Under the pieces are notes generated by a model that was given only the letters and a program-made list of their open reading frames with translations, searched no databases and was not told the origin of the DNA. Of a stretch of 64,000 bases of DNA, positions 47,566 through 59,812 are shown in pieces (position 1 is the first letter of the stretch; each line of letters begins with the position of its first letter). Both the position numbers and the translations under genes were made by a program. This DNA is from Antilocapra americana (lineage: Eukaryota; Chordata; Mammalia; Artiodactyla; Antilocapridae), in NCBI GenBank assembly GCA_007570785.1, contig ML661885.1, positions 32,708,331 through 32,772,330 on the forward strand, read 5' to 3'.

Positions 47566-49349
47566 GCCAATCTGAATTCAACCCAGAATGGTAGTGCCAG
47601 ATATTAGCCAGTGTTACATGCCCATTTGCTAGATGAAGTAAAATTAATTGCTGATATAAACCGCATTTTCTGTTTGTGATTTAGCCATTATATATGTTAC
47701 ACATGCTGAAGTCTTTCCTGGTTCTCACCCCAGAGAGGTAAGCGTAAGATGTTTTTATCCTATTTCCAGATACCTACACATCTAGGCAGGTTGAGTCATA
47801 TTTGGCTCAGGCACACGCCCAGGCTGTCGTTGTTTGGAGAAAACCTCCAATACAAGTGCAGCTAGACTGGTGGGGACTGGGCCGAGAAACTGGTATCACT
47901 TGTTCTAGGTCAAGCAACAAGTCATTGCCCGAGGATGGCAGCAGTCCTTAAGCTCACAGCGAAAAGATTAAAAAAGTAAAATGAGACAAGAGAGGCTGAA
48001 CACACTGAATCCATGGGGGCTTGACTTCTCACCTGAACTTACTTCCTGCTAACAATTGTCTAGGCGTCATTCTGAGCACCGTATACCCAGGCTCTCATAC
48101 CTGTGAGATCTTGCCTCATAAATTCAGCCTTACTTTATCAGAAGCACCGTGAGCAAAACAGTAACCACTTTGTAAAACACACCCCTAGAATCCATGCTAA
48201 CTCAGTGTCTCTGTGGGTTATGGTTCAAGAAGGGGATGGAGAATGCAGCCTCAGAAATAGCTTGCATTTTACAGCTCTTCTTCGAGGTGTTTTCAGCCTC
48301 CCACTTCAAGAGTAGTTTTAGTTTCAGTTACTGTGTTACCTGGGTTGGGTGGGCCATTCTTAAAGAGGACTGGAGCTGGGAATCAGGGTGGAGAGCAGGG
48401 GAGGGGAAGTGAGAAAGTGATTTCTTTGTAGATTCTAAAGCCTGATTCTGATGTCTGAAGTTTTTGTTGTTATTGAAGACTGTGGAGTATGTGGGTGACT
48501 CTGGCTGGCAGAGTGTGTGAGTCAGGATATTTATGCGAATGAGCTCTTGTGGGTGTCAGGTTGATTTGATGAATTGGGTACACTGTGTTGGTAAGGGTTA
48601 AAGTGAAGTACAAAAGAGAAGATCAGAGAATAATAAACAATAGTGAGGACAGATGTGTGAAATAATTATTAGGTTAAAATAGTAAATTATATGGACCTCA
48701 GAAGAAGCTAGATGTAACTGGATTACCTTATTCTTTATAAGAGACCATTACTGATTTGGAAATAATTGGGAAATAATATAGACATGATTTCTGTTTTCTA
48801 TAGCTGGTTCTCTGTGCTTTTCTAAGAAACTTTGTTTTACTGTGACTCTCATGTGCTGAGGCCAGCTTTTCCCAGCAATATAAATTTCATATCCTGAAGG
48901 TTTCTATATAATATAAATTGTCAGATTGCAGCCTGCTTGAAGATCTACAATGCATGATGTTGAGGCAACAAGGGAATGATCTCTTTGGCTGAGTTAGTAG
49001 GTCTGAGCTGTGTGTTTTTTTTTTTTAAATATACTGTACAAAGGTCATGTTTATTCATAGACACTAATTGGCATCCTCTGAGCTTTGTTTTTATTTATTG
49101 ATGAATCAAGATTAGTCAAATTAGTCAAATTGCAGACTTAAACAATTAATGAGCAGCCTGAAATTCAGGTTGTAAAGGAAGACAAATTTGAGAATCAAAC
49201 ATTAGAAAGTTTTTTCAGTTCTATAAAGCTGGTGATAAAGGAAAAAAGTCAAAGCTTTTCATTTGGAAGTATTTTATGATTCTTGTAGTGCTACCAAATT
49301 ATATATAGTTCCAATGTAATCTACAGGATATATATTCCCCACCCCCCCA
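47566..49349. other. Downstream flank or extended 3' UTR
   Basis: Repeat-poor, unique-looking DNA. The repeat scarcity suits an extended 3' UTR or conserved flank, but there is no direct evidence. Confidence 0.4.
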
Positions 49350-49560
49350 CACACACGCTTAGTTGCTCAGTTGTGTCTGACTCTTTGCAATCCCATGGAC
49401 TATGCCCTGCCAGGCTCCTCTGTCCATGGTATTTTTCAGGGAAGAACACTGGAGTGAGTAGCCATTTCCTTCCCCAAAGGATCTTCCTGACCTAGGGATT
49501 GAACCCAGATCTCCTGCATTGCAGGCAAATTCTTTATCATCTGAGTCACCAGGGAAGCCC
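49350..49560 (-). mobile_element. Bov-tA SINE
   Basis: Antisense full-length copy from 'gcttagttgctcagttgtgt' to 'gtcaccagggaagccc', preceded by a short CA run and followed by a TA microsatellite. First SINE downstream of the gene. Confidence 0.92.
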
Positions 49561-49585
49561 TATATATATATATATATATATATAT
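49561..49585. repeat. (TA)12 microsatellite
   Basis: Abuts the 5' end of the SINE, which suggests insertion into a TA-rich target. Confidence 0.93.
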
Positions 49586-49692
49586 GTTTATATCCCAGTT
49601 ATGAAAAAAAAGTTCAGGGAAATAAGACTTACATCAGAGTATGTTTCTTCCTTTTCATCCTTAAAATTTTAAATTGAAATATAGTAAGTATA

Positions 49693-49765
49693 CGGTAGAC
49701 TACAGCTCATAGAGTTGCAAAAAGTTGCAAAGAGTCAGACATGACTGAAGTGACAGCACCAACGC
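49693..49765 (+). mobile_element. Bov-A SINE 3' fragment
   Basis: Only the tail part remains ('gtagactacagctcatagag ... gcaaagagtcagacatgact'), with a small 'gttgcaaa' duplication inside. Confidence 0.8.
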
Positions 49766-52700
49766 GGGCACATATATGGTGACTTATTTTCCCACTATTT
49801 AAATCTGCTCATATATGGGGCATATCTCTTTTACCTTCTCCTTAATATGAGGGCAGACCATTACACCAAAAAGAAGCAATTCAGAACATCATCTGGGTGT
49901 CTCTAGGGCTGCATTGACATGACTCAGATAAACACCTTCATCAGTTATGATTTCTCCAGGTGTTCAGCTGTGTAGCTCTAGTTTATACTCTCAGTGCCTG
50001 AATTCAACATGAAGATTAACTGAATTTTAAGTGATGGTAACACAGGTAACAAGAGACCCTGAACTTTAGACATTGTTGTTTCCAATCCGATAAAGAGGGT
50101 TTGGGGCTTTAAGTATATTTATTTAGAAGTATTTTGGCAAGATCGGGTTATACTGTTGCAGATAGTGAGCAGAACATAGCTGTGGTGTGGGTCTTGGATT
50201 CTTCATGTAGATTTGTGATCTTAATGCCTGTCTCTTTAACATGGTGCTGGTTGTTACCTCTGAGAGCTTTTATTGTTAGACCTAGAGAAGCAAAACTATT
50301 TTCTCAGAGGTCCGTAGTTTAGGTCTTTAACTTTTTACCAGGTTTTAGAAAACTAGAGTCACCTTCCTAGTCTTAAAAGAAGGCAACTCATTGTTCAGCA
50401 TGGAGGCCCTAAGGGCTGAGTACCAGGAAGAGAGCTGCTTTTCTCCATTACTGCTGGGACCTACAGGCTGCTAATGGCCAGCTTACCTGTCTTAATGACT
50501 TTAATAAAAACTGTTCCTTTTCAGGGCACCTTAAACTGTTTTGGCAGAGCTGAAGTGATTTCTTTGCAGTCTCATGTGAACTTTTCAGCCATCTGGAGCT
50601 CCATGTCATATGATGTGTACTGGACCTTTCATAAGAAGAATGTCTTTTCTCCAGGCTCCCATTTCATAGCTGATTCATAGTTTAGAGGATTACAGGACTA
50701 CTTGGAACCATGAAATTCTTGGTGGCTGTGGGTACTTTTACCCACAAATTGCCATGCTTCTTGATGCTATACTGCCTAGTTACTTGTATTGATATCGATA
50801 TCACATGCTTTACTGTCTGCTTAAAAACACCTGAGTCCATTCCTCCCACACTTATTTGTTTTAGGGACTCAAGATGGCCCAGTACAGGCACATATCCTTC
50901 AATGTGCCAATTTAGACAAAGACTGCCCTGCCAAGTTCATTTGTGCCTTCCCTTTGCTGCCGGGTATAAGGATAAGTGAGTGAGTGAGAATTATGTCAGT
51001 TGAATGTCAGGAATTAAAGGTCTGAATCCAAGTAGTTCTACTTTTTGTTACTTCTTTGTAAGAAAATTCTAAGCAGGACCCTTTGAACATTTTATCCTTC
51101 ATCTTTCACATGTGCAATGATAGGCACATGCAAAACCTGGATTATTCATATAAAGTTAAATAAAAATGTTCTGTGTATCTGTTAGGAGAAGGTTTTTCAG
51201 TATGAAGGTTGTATTCCATTGCAGCAATAACTGCTACCCCAAAAACGTGGTCTGACTAAAGAGACTAACAACCTTCATCAATGCTTCACCGATTTAGCAA
51301 GATATAATACCACCAACTAGATTCCACTGTGACAAAGTAATAAGAGCCATACAGTTCTCTGTATTGGGGTTTAACCTTTTCCAGAATGGGGCATAAAGAA
51401 TGACTATAATAAAAAAGAATTATAAGGAAGTCTAACTGGCTTTTCTCAGTATAAAATGGTTTGTAAAGAGAATTAATGTATCATCTTTTAGCTGATTTTC
51501 AGCTATACAATTTTATGGTTCATACTTTTCTGTATTACTTCCTTCCAACTTGTATGGACATAAGTCTTGGGAAGTAATTTGCCTGACTCATGCAGTAGCA
51601 CTGTAAACAGTAAGATGTTATTTTAAATATGAAAAATTGATTTCAAATATCCATGGGTTACCCTTAAGAGCATACCTCTCCATTGTTTCTGTTTTTAGTG
51701 TGCAAGTTTATGTACACTCAAGACTATGTATTTATTAGGAGAATATTTATAATTGTAAAACTGTAATATTTAAAGCTATTATTAGAATAATTTTCTTATG
51801 GGAAACTTGGCATGCCTAATGTTAACTTTAAGGACAAGAGAAGTCTTTTACATGTCATGAACGAAGAAGTTGCAATCAACCTCAGAATGAGATGCCATAA
51901 TTTTATGGATTCTTGCATATTTTTTTGGTTATTCAGCTTCCTGCAGATGTTTAATTTACTTTTTTTACCCTCTCAATTTTAGGCTCACAAAAGCATGGCA
52001 TATTTAGAAATTATTTTACCATGATTATTCTTTTATTTTAAGGAAGTATGGGTAGCAGACAGTATTTTCCTTTACTTTGTTTTAGCAGTTCTCCTGTGTT
52101 TCAGGAAGAGCCAGCCTTATTTTCCCACTGCCATCTTCATGCTCATTGCCAGACTTCGAACAAATGTCATACCAGAAAGCAAAGACAGGTTATTACTATA
52201 CAGTGTACCGAGAGTTTATGGTTCTCATCGTGCTTTTCATTTTACTTTCTTGCCAAACAAGAAACATAATTTGATGTTGATTATGTGTTTTTTATATAAA
52301 AAGGGAAGTTATTCAGGTTCTAGACTTTTTATTAGAGCATTTGATGCCATATATGTTAATAGTAAGTGTGTCATTATCATTTTAAAATAAAACTATTAAG
52401 ATGTTTTATTGTGTGTGTTAACTTTTATTTAAATCTGAATATGTAATGTTGATTTTGTCTTTTCAAATTACATTTAAAATTATCAGTTAAAAAAAATTAA
52501 AAGTAATATTTATCCTTGATTCAAGTAGAACATTCTTTTTGGTACCATATCATTGAACAATGTAAACTATGCCTGATTTTTTTCTACTTTATGTGAAATA
52601 ATCTATGAATAGCTATTTGGGTTTCTCCAAATTATTCAGTATTGAACTTAGAGTATGAATTGCACATGTGGAAAAAATACAGGAATAAATATTTTAAAAA

Positions 52701-53539
52701 CACTCATCTAGAAATAGAAAAAGCTTTGAGGTGAGAAACAAATATTGGATTAGCTCCTGCCCCTGTTCTTAATCATTTTTAATGTAATTTTGATCTCCAT
52801 TTTCATTTGAGAGATAGATAATGTATGTAATGAAGTGGAATTTTATCCTTACTATATGTAAGTGCTGTCAAGGCTGAGAATCCTAAAGGGACAATTTGAA
52901 GTGAGGCCCCATTTATTGCTCCACTCGTTTGAAACCAAATGGATCCAGATTCTTATCTAGTATAAAAGAAGAAAATCCAGGTTTTCTCATACATATTTTT
53001 TGCTAGAAGACCTTTTTTTTGGTTAACCACCTCTGGTCATTCCGAATGAGCTGCACAATGGTGCTATAACTCCATGGTCTCTTGCTGCCTGACCCTCAGA
53101 GGTCAGCAGAGAGCCTCCCAGGGACCCAATCTGATACCTTTCAAATGTTGCTGATTGTGCACCCATAGGGAAAAAGAGAGTCAGAAAGGTCTCAAACAGG
53201 CATTGTACCTCCTCACAACTTGTTAGCCAGGACTAGCTACATAGTCCCACTTATGCTAGGAAATGCATTTCTAATAGTGCTCTGAAATGGCACACATCTG
53301 AGCCATTTTCATCTGTAAAATAGGTATAAACTGTTTGCTTTGCAGGACTCTAATGAAACTTAAGATAAATTAGACAAGTCTGAGAGAGAATCCTGTTAGG
53401 TATTCTCTCATTGGATCCACAGTATCTTAGTGTGCTGCCTTGGAACAGCAGAATCTGGGTTTTTGGAAGTACTTGGGAATCATGATCATGAGCTGCTGAC
53501 AAACTATTGTATCGAGTCATCATTATGATCATAAATAAT
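49766..53539. other. Repeat-poor flank, no gene recognised
   Basis: Nearly 3.8 kb without a recognisable young repeat, which is unusual for this window. Short frames only (up to 89 aa) and no domain. 53295-53370 may be a MIR trace. Confidence 0.45.
52386..52419 (+). terminator. Candidate distal polyadenylation signal
   Basis: AATAAA at 52386-52391 is followed about 20 bases later by a GU-rich element (gtgtgtgtt, 52411-52419), the classical arrangement. It could end a long TMEM74 3' UTR of about 5.5 kb or another transcript. Inferred from arrangement only. Confidence 0.35.
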
Positions 53540-53640
53540 CTCCTCCTCTTCTTTCTTCTCCTTTTCCTTTTTCCCTTCTCCTCTTTTTCCTCTTCTTAGC
53601 CCCCTCCTCTTATTTTTCTCTCCTCTTTCTTCCTTTACCA
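53540..53640. repeat. Polypyrimidine tract
   Basis: About 100 bases almost entirely C/T (CTCCTC, TTCTTTC, CCTTTT units). Confidence 0.9.
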
Positions 53641-53693
53641 TAATCATCAACTATGTGGAAACCATTCATTTGCAGGTCTTTTTAATTTCACCA

Positions 53694-53901
53694 AGGACTT
53701 CCCTGATGGCTCAGATGGTAAAGCAACTTGCTTACAATGCAGGAGACCTGGGTTCAATCCCTGGGTCAGGAAGATCCTCTGGAGAAGGAAATGGCAACCC
53801 ACTCCAGTACTCTTGCCTGGAGAATCCCATGGACGGAGCCTGGTAGGCTACAGTCCATGAGGTCGCAAAGAATCAGACACGACTGAGCAACTTCACTTCA
53901 C
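53694..53901 (+). mobile_element. Bov-tA SINE with target-site duplication
   Basis: Sense copy close to consensus. The duplication 'ttaatttcacca' is perfect at 53682-53693 and 53902-53913, and the 3' tail is a short (TTCAC)n. Confidence 0.96.
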
Positions 53902-53913
53902 TTAATTTCACCA

Positions 53914-55309
53914 TCATAGATATGTCTGATAAAGCAAATTATATTTCCCTTCATGAGAGAGAAAATCAGTCTGGAAAACTGTCTTTTGCTTAATTGTGAC
54001 TAGTTCTAACCATCACATGCTATGTGGCAGAAAACTCAGATATCTCTTTGAATAGAAGAGTTTTGCCATAGGAAAGTCCAACAAAATCCTTTTATTTGGT
54101 TGAAATATATATATATTTTACATTCATAGTGTTAAAACTTAAACGATTCTATTCAGTGAGCACTCTGGCAAAAGGCTGTTCTTCACTGCCAGTCATCCAG
54201 ACCTGAGTGTGTGTATGCTTATATTGAATTTATCTTTGGATTTTATTTGAATTACTCACAATCTGCCAAATTAGGAAAATTAACTTCTCTGGAATACAGA
54301 TGATATTAAGAGCAAATAAGAACATTAAGAACAACTGCCAAAAATTAAACTTTATTTCCCCTTGATATTTAAATGGCATAGTCAGCTACGCCCCCTACAG
54401 CTAAGTGATCCATAGCAGAGAAATCAGGGACACCAGAGAAGGAAGAGGGCAAAGCCAGGATTTGATTGCAAGCAGAAAAAAAGGGGATGCTAGATTTTAA
54501 ACAGTAATAGATAAGGCTGAGAGAGACTTTGAGAGAAAAAGTTTCATTAACAACACAGCCTTATGTCAAATATTATATTAAGGGCATATCTGTTTTGGTT
54601 AATCTCAAGAGCCATCATTACACTGAGAAAGAGAAGCTGGGACTGAGAAGCCAGCAAATGATTCAGGCTGGAAGCAGGAAAAATTTGAGTTTAGTTAATG
54701 GTACATGAAACTGATGGAAACAAGTAGCACAGAAGCCTGAGTTGCTGAAGGAATTTTATTGCCAAAGAAACCCTTAAATATGTGAGCCTTTATAACAACA
54801 CTTGGGCCCCAATACTTATTCTAGCAGGAAGCAGGCCTGAAAATTTGTATAGGCCCTAAGGAGAGCATTCTCCTGAATATCCATTTTAGATGTGGCCAGA
54901 GATGGCAAGGAAGAAACAAACTCCTGGAGGCTTGAACAGGGGCTTTCGGGAAGAGCAGATAAGTGAATTTCTTCCAGAAATCAGAACAGAGCCTAATCAA
55001 AGAATTTACCCATTCCCAAGGACAGAAGGACTATATAACGCCTGAAAGAGTTTCAGCATTTCTGTGGATCCATAATATGATTATCACATGGTTATCATGT
55101 CCCTGCTGCCATCACTGTATATTACATATGAGGGATAACGTGTCTTCCTGGTTTATACTTTTCTTGATTCCAAGAAGAGACATACAGGCCTTATGTAGAA
55201 GTCTGTGCACACCCTGGAGGGCCTGGACTTGGGAAGCAGTATCTAGATGGGTTTTTCAGTCATCTCTCTTGGGAGCTGTGTATGCTCTGTGTGTAAGCAG
55301 AAGAGACAG
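53914..55309. other. No gene recognised
   Basis: Unique-looking DNA. The 116-aa frame at 54963-55313 has no recognisable domain. Confidence 0.4.
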
Positions 55310-55540
55310 ATGAGGGCAGGTCAACCAAAGATCATACCCCATTTCCTTTGGGTAGAGTTGTTGCCAGAGAGCAGTAGACCAACAGGGACTACAGTTCCCA
55401 GCATATTTTTCATTTAGGTGAGGCTGAATGACTAATTTTCACCAATGAAATGTGAGCAAAGTGATGTGTGTCACTTCCTGGATGTAGTTAAGGAACCTGC
55501 ACACTTTTATTCACTTCCCTCTCCAATCTGGTGGCTAAAT
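55310..55540. repeat. Ancient interspersed repeat, family not assigned
   Basis: 'actacagttcccagcat', 'tcaccaatgaaatgtgagca' and 'gatgtgtgtcacttcctgga' occur in the order of a common old mammalian repeat. The exact family cannot be named here. Confidence 0.5.
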
Positions 55541-55544
55541 GAAG

Positions 55545-55965
55545 CTGATGGTTAATTTTGTTTGTCAACTTGACTGGACTAAATGATGCACAGATTGTTA
55601 ATAAAGCATTATTTCTGTATGTGTCGTAAGGACGTTTCGAGAAAAGATTAGCTTTTAAAGGAGAGACTGAGTAAAGACTGCCCTCATCAATGTGGGTGGG
55701 TGTCATCCAATCCTTCCAGGGCCTGGATAAAACAAAAAGGTAGAGGAGGGATGGTTTTGTTCTCTACTTATGCTGAGACATCCGTTTTCTCCTGTCCCCC
55801 AACATTGGCACCCCTGGTTCTTAGGCCTTTGGGTATGGACTGGAACTACATTATCAGCTTTTTGGGCCTCCAGTTGACAGTCAGAAGATTGTGGGACTTC
55901 TTAGCCTCTTAGTAAGTACCTGAACTTATCCCTCATAATAAGTCTCTTTGTGAATATCTACATCT
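55545..55965 (+). repeat. Ancient LTR-like repeat, family not assigned
   Basis: Runs from 'tgatggttaattttgtttgt' through 'caatgtgggtgggtgtcatc', 'tgctgagacatccgttttct', 'gattgtgggacttcttagcc' and on toward 'attggttctgtttctgtgga' (about 55993). This is a well-known medium-reiteration repeat with TG...CA-like ends. The 70-aa frame is part of it. Confidence 0.6.
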
Positions 55966-56529
55966 GTATCAGTTTATTTATCTCTCTTCTATTGGTTCTG
56001 TTTCTGTGGAAAACACTAATACACTGCCCAAGAAGAACTTTGAAGCTACAATGAAGATGTCAAATCCTCCATTAGCAAGGTTTGGGGCAAACATGAGGTG
56101 GGGGTGGGGGCTGTCTACTCCACAGTTATTCAGGAAACTGTGCTGATACGGACTCTATCATCTTCAACATATGACTTCCCAGATCACCCTGGTTGTCAGC
56201 ATTTCGTCAGTAGTTGGAAAAAGACAGCAGGGAGACTCTCATTTCAGTTGGTTAGCACTCAACCTGATTGCCACACCTAACTACAAAAGAGTCTGAGAAA
56301 TGTTGTCCAGCAGTATATCCAGGAAAAAGAAGAAATGGCTTTGATGGACAGCTAGATAATCCGTGCCAAAGTATGTGACTTGGTTCCAGTCAATTTCCTG
56401 ATTGATATTTACTTTTTCTAATTATTTTCCTCATTTTGCTTACCAAAATCTTCCTTTAATTAACTATGGGTATTTGACTTGTTTTTTTTTTCCTTAAGTG
56501 AATTATGTTAAGTATCTCATTTTATATGA

Positions 56530-57000
56530 TGTTCAATTATTATCCCCATACTTAATGACTTAAAAATAAACTTTTATTATTTGAGAGCAGCTTTGCTCTG
56601 TGGTTTTGGCTCAGAGCCTCCCCTAAGGTTGCAGTCAGGATACTGGCTGCTGCTGTAGCACTTCAAGGCCTGACTGGGACTGGCGGAGTCAGTTCCAAGA
56701 CAGCTCACTCATGAGCCTGGCAAGTCTGTGCGGGCTGTTGTTGGAGACCTTGGTTTCTTAACACATGGACCTCTCCATAGGGCTTCTTAATGTTACTGCC
56801 GGAGTCCCCCAGAGAGAATGACACTAAATAGAAAGATGATACTAAAGAGAATGCTACAAAGTTTCCTATGGCCAAGTTTCAGAAGTCAAATACTGTCTGT
56901 CCCTTCCACCACATTCTATATAAGTCCAGTCCACATTCAAGGAAAGGGGAGCTAGGCTCCACCTTATGAATGAGAGAGTGTCAAAATAGGTACCTATATT
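56530..57000. repeat. Ancient placental repeat, family not assigned
   Basis: 'gacttaaaaataaactttta', 'ggttttggctcagagcctcc', 'acctctccatagggcttctt', 'gctaggctccaccttatgaa' follow the order of a common placental interspersed repeat. Confidence 0.55.
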
Positions 57001-57451
57001 TTAAAACCTCCACACTCAGAGTTTTTATATTTTTCTAAATACTTTCATCTGCTTTAATGTTGCTAATATACTTCTTTAGCTAATTGGTATTTTGATTAAC
57101 TCCTTTATTTAGTTACTGTTTTAATTAACATTCCCATTTTTAGGAATATTAATTACATCTTTTATTTGGATGTATTAATAACAGTGCTGAATTTGACCTT
57201 TAAAAAGTCAGCTGACTTTGGGTCTGGCAGAGAAAACTTAGGCTCTCAAGCCCGAATGGAGAGAGACCTAGGTCTGTGAATATTGGCTATAATTAACAAT
57301 AAACTGACCTTAAAAGAAAAGGCAAGCATTCTACTTCAAAATATAAAATGTGCACCATGATTTGGGGGAAAATCTCCAGTTCCAGTTTCTTTTTCACCTC
57401 TGCAATGACAAATCTGACCAGTTCTCAAAACACCCGTATTTATCTGCTATG
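57001..57451. other. No gene recognised
   Basis: AT-rich, unique-looking. Confidence 0.4.
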
Positions 57452-57675
57452 GTGTGTGCGTATTCAGTTGCTCAGTTGTGTCTGACTCTTGTGACCCCAA
57501 GGGCTCTAGCCCGCCAATCTCCTTTGTCCATTGGATTTTCCAAGCAAGAATACTGAAGTGGATTGCCATTTCCTACTCCAGGGAATCTTCCCCTCCCAGG
57601 ACTGAACCTACATCTCTTGCGTCTCCTACATTGGCAGGTGAATTCTTTACCACTGTACCACCTGGGAAGCCCCAT
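57452..57675 (-). mobile_element. Bov-tA SINE
   Basis: Antisense full-length copy from 'gttgctcagttgtgtctgac' to 'gtaccacctgggaagcccca'. Confidence 0.92.
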
Positions 57676-57769
57676 TTATTATGGTTGACAATCATTATTA
57701 CATCATATAAACAAGTGATTGACTAAATTGATGCTTAAATAGATTAATGATGAAAACTAACACTACTGA

Positions 57770-58020
57770 ATACTTAAAATGTTCCATGCCCCAGTTTTCA
57801 TATTTGCTCATTTAATCCCCACAATGATCCTATGAGGTAGGTTCTCTGATTATTCTGATGTTATCCATGAACAAAGGTAGATTTAGCATTATCAAGAAAT
57901 TATTAGCTTGCCCAAATTATTAGCTATGTCATACAGTTTATAAGTGGCAGAAAGTGAAAAGAAAGTGAAGTTGCTCAGTCGTGCCCGACTCTTAAATGGC
58001 AGAGCTGGGATTCAACTCCA
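57770..58020 (-). mobile_element. MIR SINE, split by a tiny SINE insertion
   Basis: Antisense MIR: 'cccacaatgatcctatgagg', 'cttgcccaaattattagcta', 'agttta|taagtggcaga', resuming with 'gagctgggattcaactccag'. Interrupted at 57952-57994. Confidence 0.8.
57952..57994 (-). mobile_element. Extremely 5'-truncated Bov-A SINE
   Basis: Only the last ~25-30 bases of the SINE ('gttgctcagtcgtgcccgac') plus its tail, flanked by 'agtggcaga' (57943-57951) and 'aatggcaga' (57995-58003). Confidence 0.85.
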
Positions 58021-58277
58021 GTTTGATTGGTTAATATACTTGCTAAAGTAAATGGTGGAGTTGAGACTTGCCATCCAAGTCTGACACAAAAATTCATGCT
58101 CTTCATATCTATACTAAGCTGCCATTCACTTCTGTAGTTATTTTCACCCTTCTCTCTTGCAAGGCTAACCTCATTGATGACTGCTCACATCACCATTGAT
58201 CTCTCCTTTCTTTAAATGACCATAACTCTTGCTACCTGTATCTCTATTCAACAATTCACCCGTGTAGGCTGCCTTGT

Positions 58278-58497
58278 GAAAGCATTAGTCACTTAGTTGT
58301 GTTCAACTCTTTGTGAGCCAATGGACTGTAGCCTGCCAGGCTCCTCTGTCCATGGGATTCCCTGGAGTAGGAAATGGCAAGAATACTGCAGTAGGCTTCC
58401 ATTCTTTTCTCCAGGGAATCTTCTTGACCCAGGGATTGAACCTGGGTCTCCTGCATTGTAGGCAGATTCTTTACCATCTGAGCCACCAGGGAGGCCC
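58278..58497 (-). mobile_element. Bov-tA SINE with target-site duplication
   Basis: Antisense full-length copy between 'aggctgccttgt' (58266-58277) and 'aggctgctttgt' (58498-58509). An internal segment near 58365-58385 ('ggagtaggaaatggcaag') is rearranged relative to consensus. Confidence 0.93.
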
Positions 58498-58509
58498 AGG
58501 CTGCTTTGT

Positions 58510-59394
58510 ATTGATCACTGTTTCATGGATTAGGCATTTCTCTCCAGTTAGACATTAAACTCTGGAGGACAAGAACCTCTCTTACCTCCATAGTCCCTAG
58601 ATTAACATTAATACTACACCAGTCATTTGATGATTATTCATGATTTGTATAAATAGGAACATGATAAATTCTCCCAATTTATAAATCCTTGCCAAAACAA
58701 ATAATCTGGCCTTATAATAAAGCAGCCTCTTATCCTGAAAACCAGGTTAAGAAAAGAACCCAACAACAGAAAAACACCCTAGAGGAGAGCTACAAAGTGG
58801 ATTAAAGTTAGAAACCATGACCCAAAAGATTGTAAAGAACAATGACTTCCAATTGCAGAGCCAAAGGCTAAGGCATAACTTAATAAAAATTCACTGATTT
58901 TAATAGATGATATTCAGAATCATTTACTTCCATTAGAAATGGAGTATTCAGAATATAATTTCAAGACAAGTTGAGTAGAAATAGTCAAAGAGATAGATAA
59001 AATTATTTATAAAGATATTTATCACTGCATTAACTAAAACAATGAAATATTGAAAACAATCTCATAGCTCTATAATAGGGGGATTTCTGAGGTAGGGTAA
59101 GCCCATAAAATGGATCACTGTAAAGCCCCTAAACATAATTTTCAGAGATTTTTAAGGATATGGAGAAATGCCCATAAAATAGCATTAAGTTCTTTATGTA
59201 GAACCTTTTTTCAAATATAGCATCATCCCAATTGTGTGCTATCTATGTTATTCATATATACATAGGACAGAAGGAAACATCAAAATGTAGTTATCTATAG
59301 AGTGGGGTTATTGGTGATTTCTTTTTTTATTGTTGTGTTTTATAGATTTTATTTTTAAATGTTCTTTTAATTTTTTAACAAACATTTTTATAAT
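58510..59394. other. No gene recognised
   Basis: AT-rich, unique-looking. Confidence 0.45.
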
Positions 59395-59403
59395 ACAGTA
59401 TTT

Positions 59404-59610
59404 GGGCTTCCTTGATGTCTCAGATGGTAAAGAATATGTCTGCCAATGCAGGAGACCTAGTGTTCAGTTTCTGGGTTGGGAATATCCCCTAGAGAAGGGA
59501 ACGGCTACCAACTCTTGTATTCTTGCCTGGAGAACTCTATGGACAGAGGGGCTACAATCCATGGGGTCACAAAAAGTTGGGCACAACTGAGTAATGAAGT
59601 ACACACACAC
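59404..59610 (+). mobile_element. Bov-tA SINE with target-site duplication
   Basis: Sense copy from 'gggcttccttgatgtctcag' to 'gggcacaactgagtaatgaa' with a (CA)n tail. Duplications 'acagtattt' (59395-59403) and 'acaatattt' (59611-59619). Confidence 0.93.
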
Positions 59611-59614
59611 ACAA

Positions 59615-59812
59615 TATTTATCCAAAGGATTTACAGATATTAACTCATTTAATTTCACCCTCATAAGAACCCGATGAGGTAGGTACTATTGTTACCTCAG
59701 TGTTATTGATGATGAAAGCAGAGGGGTTTAAAAATTTTCCCAAGGTCAGACAGATAGTAAGTTGTGGAAGCAGGATTTGAGCCCATGTACTTAACTATAC
59801 TACCATTGTGAA
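59615..59812 (-). mobile_element. MIR SINE
   Basis: Antisense MIR: 'tttaatttcaccctcataag', 'gatgaggtaggtactattgt', 'cccaaggtcagacagatagt', 'gcaggatttgagcccatgta'. Well preserved. Confidence 0.85.
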
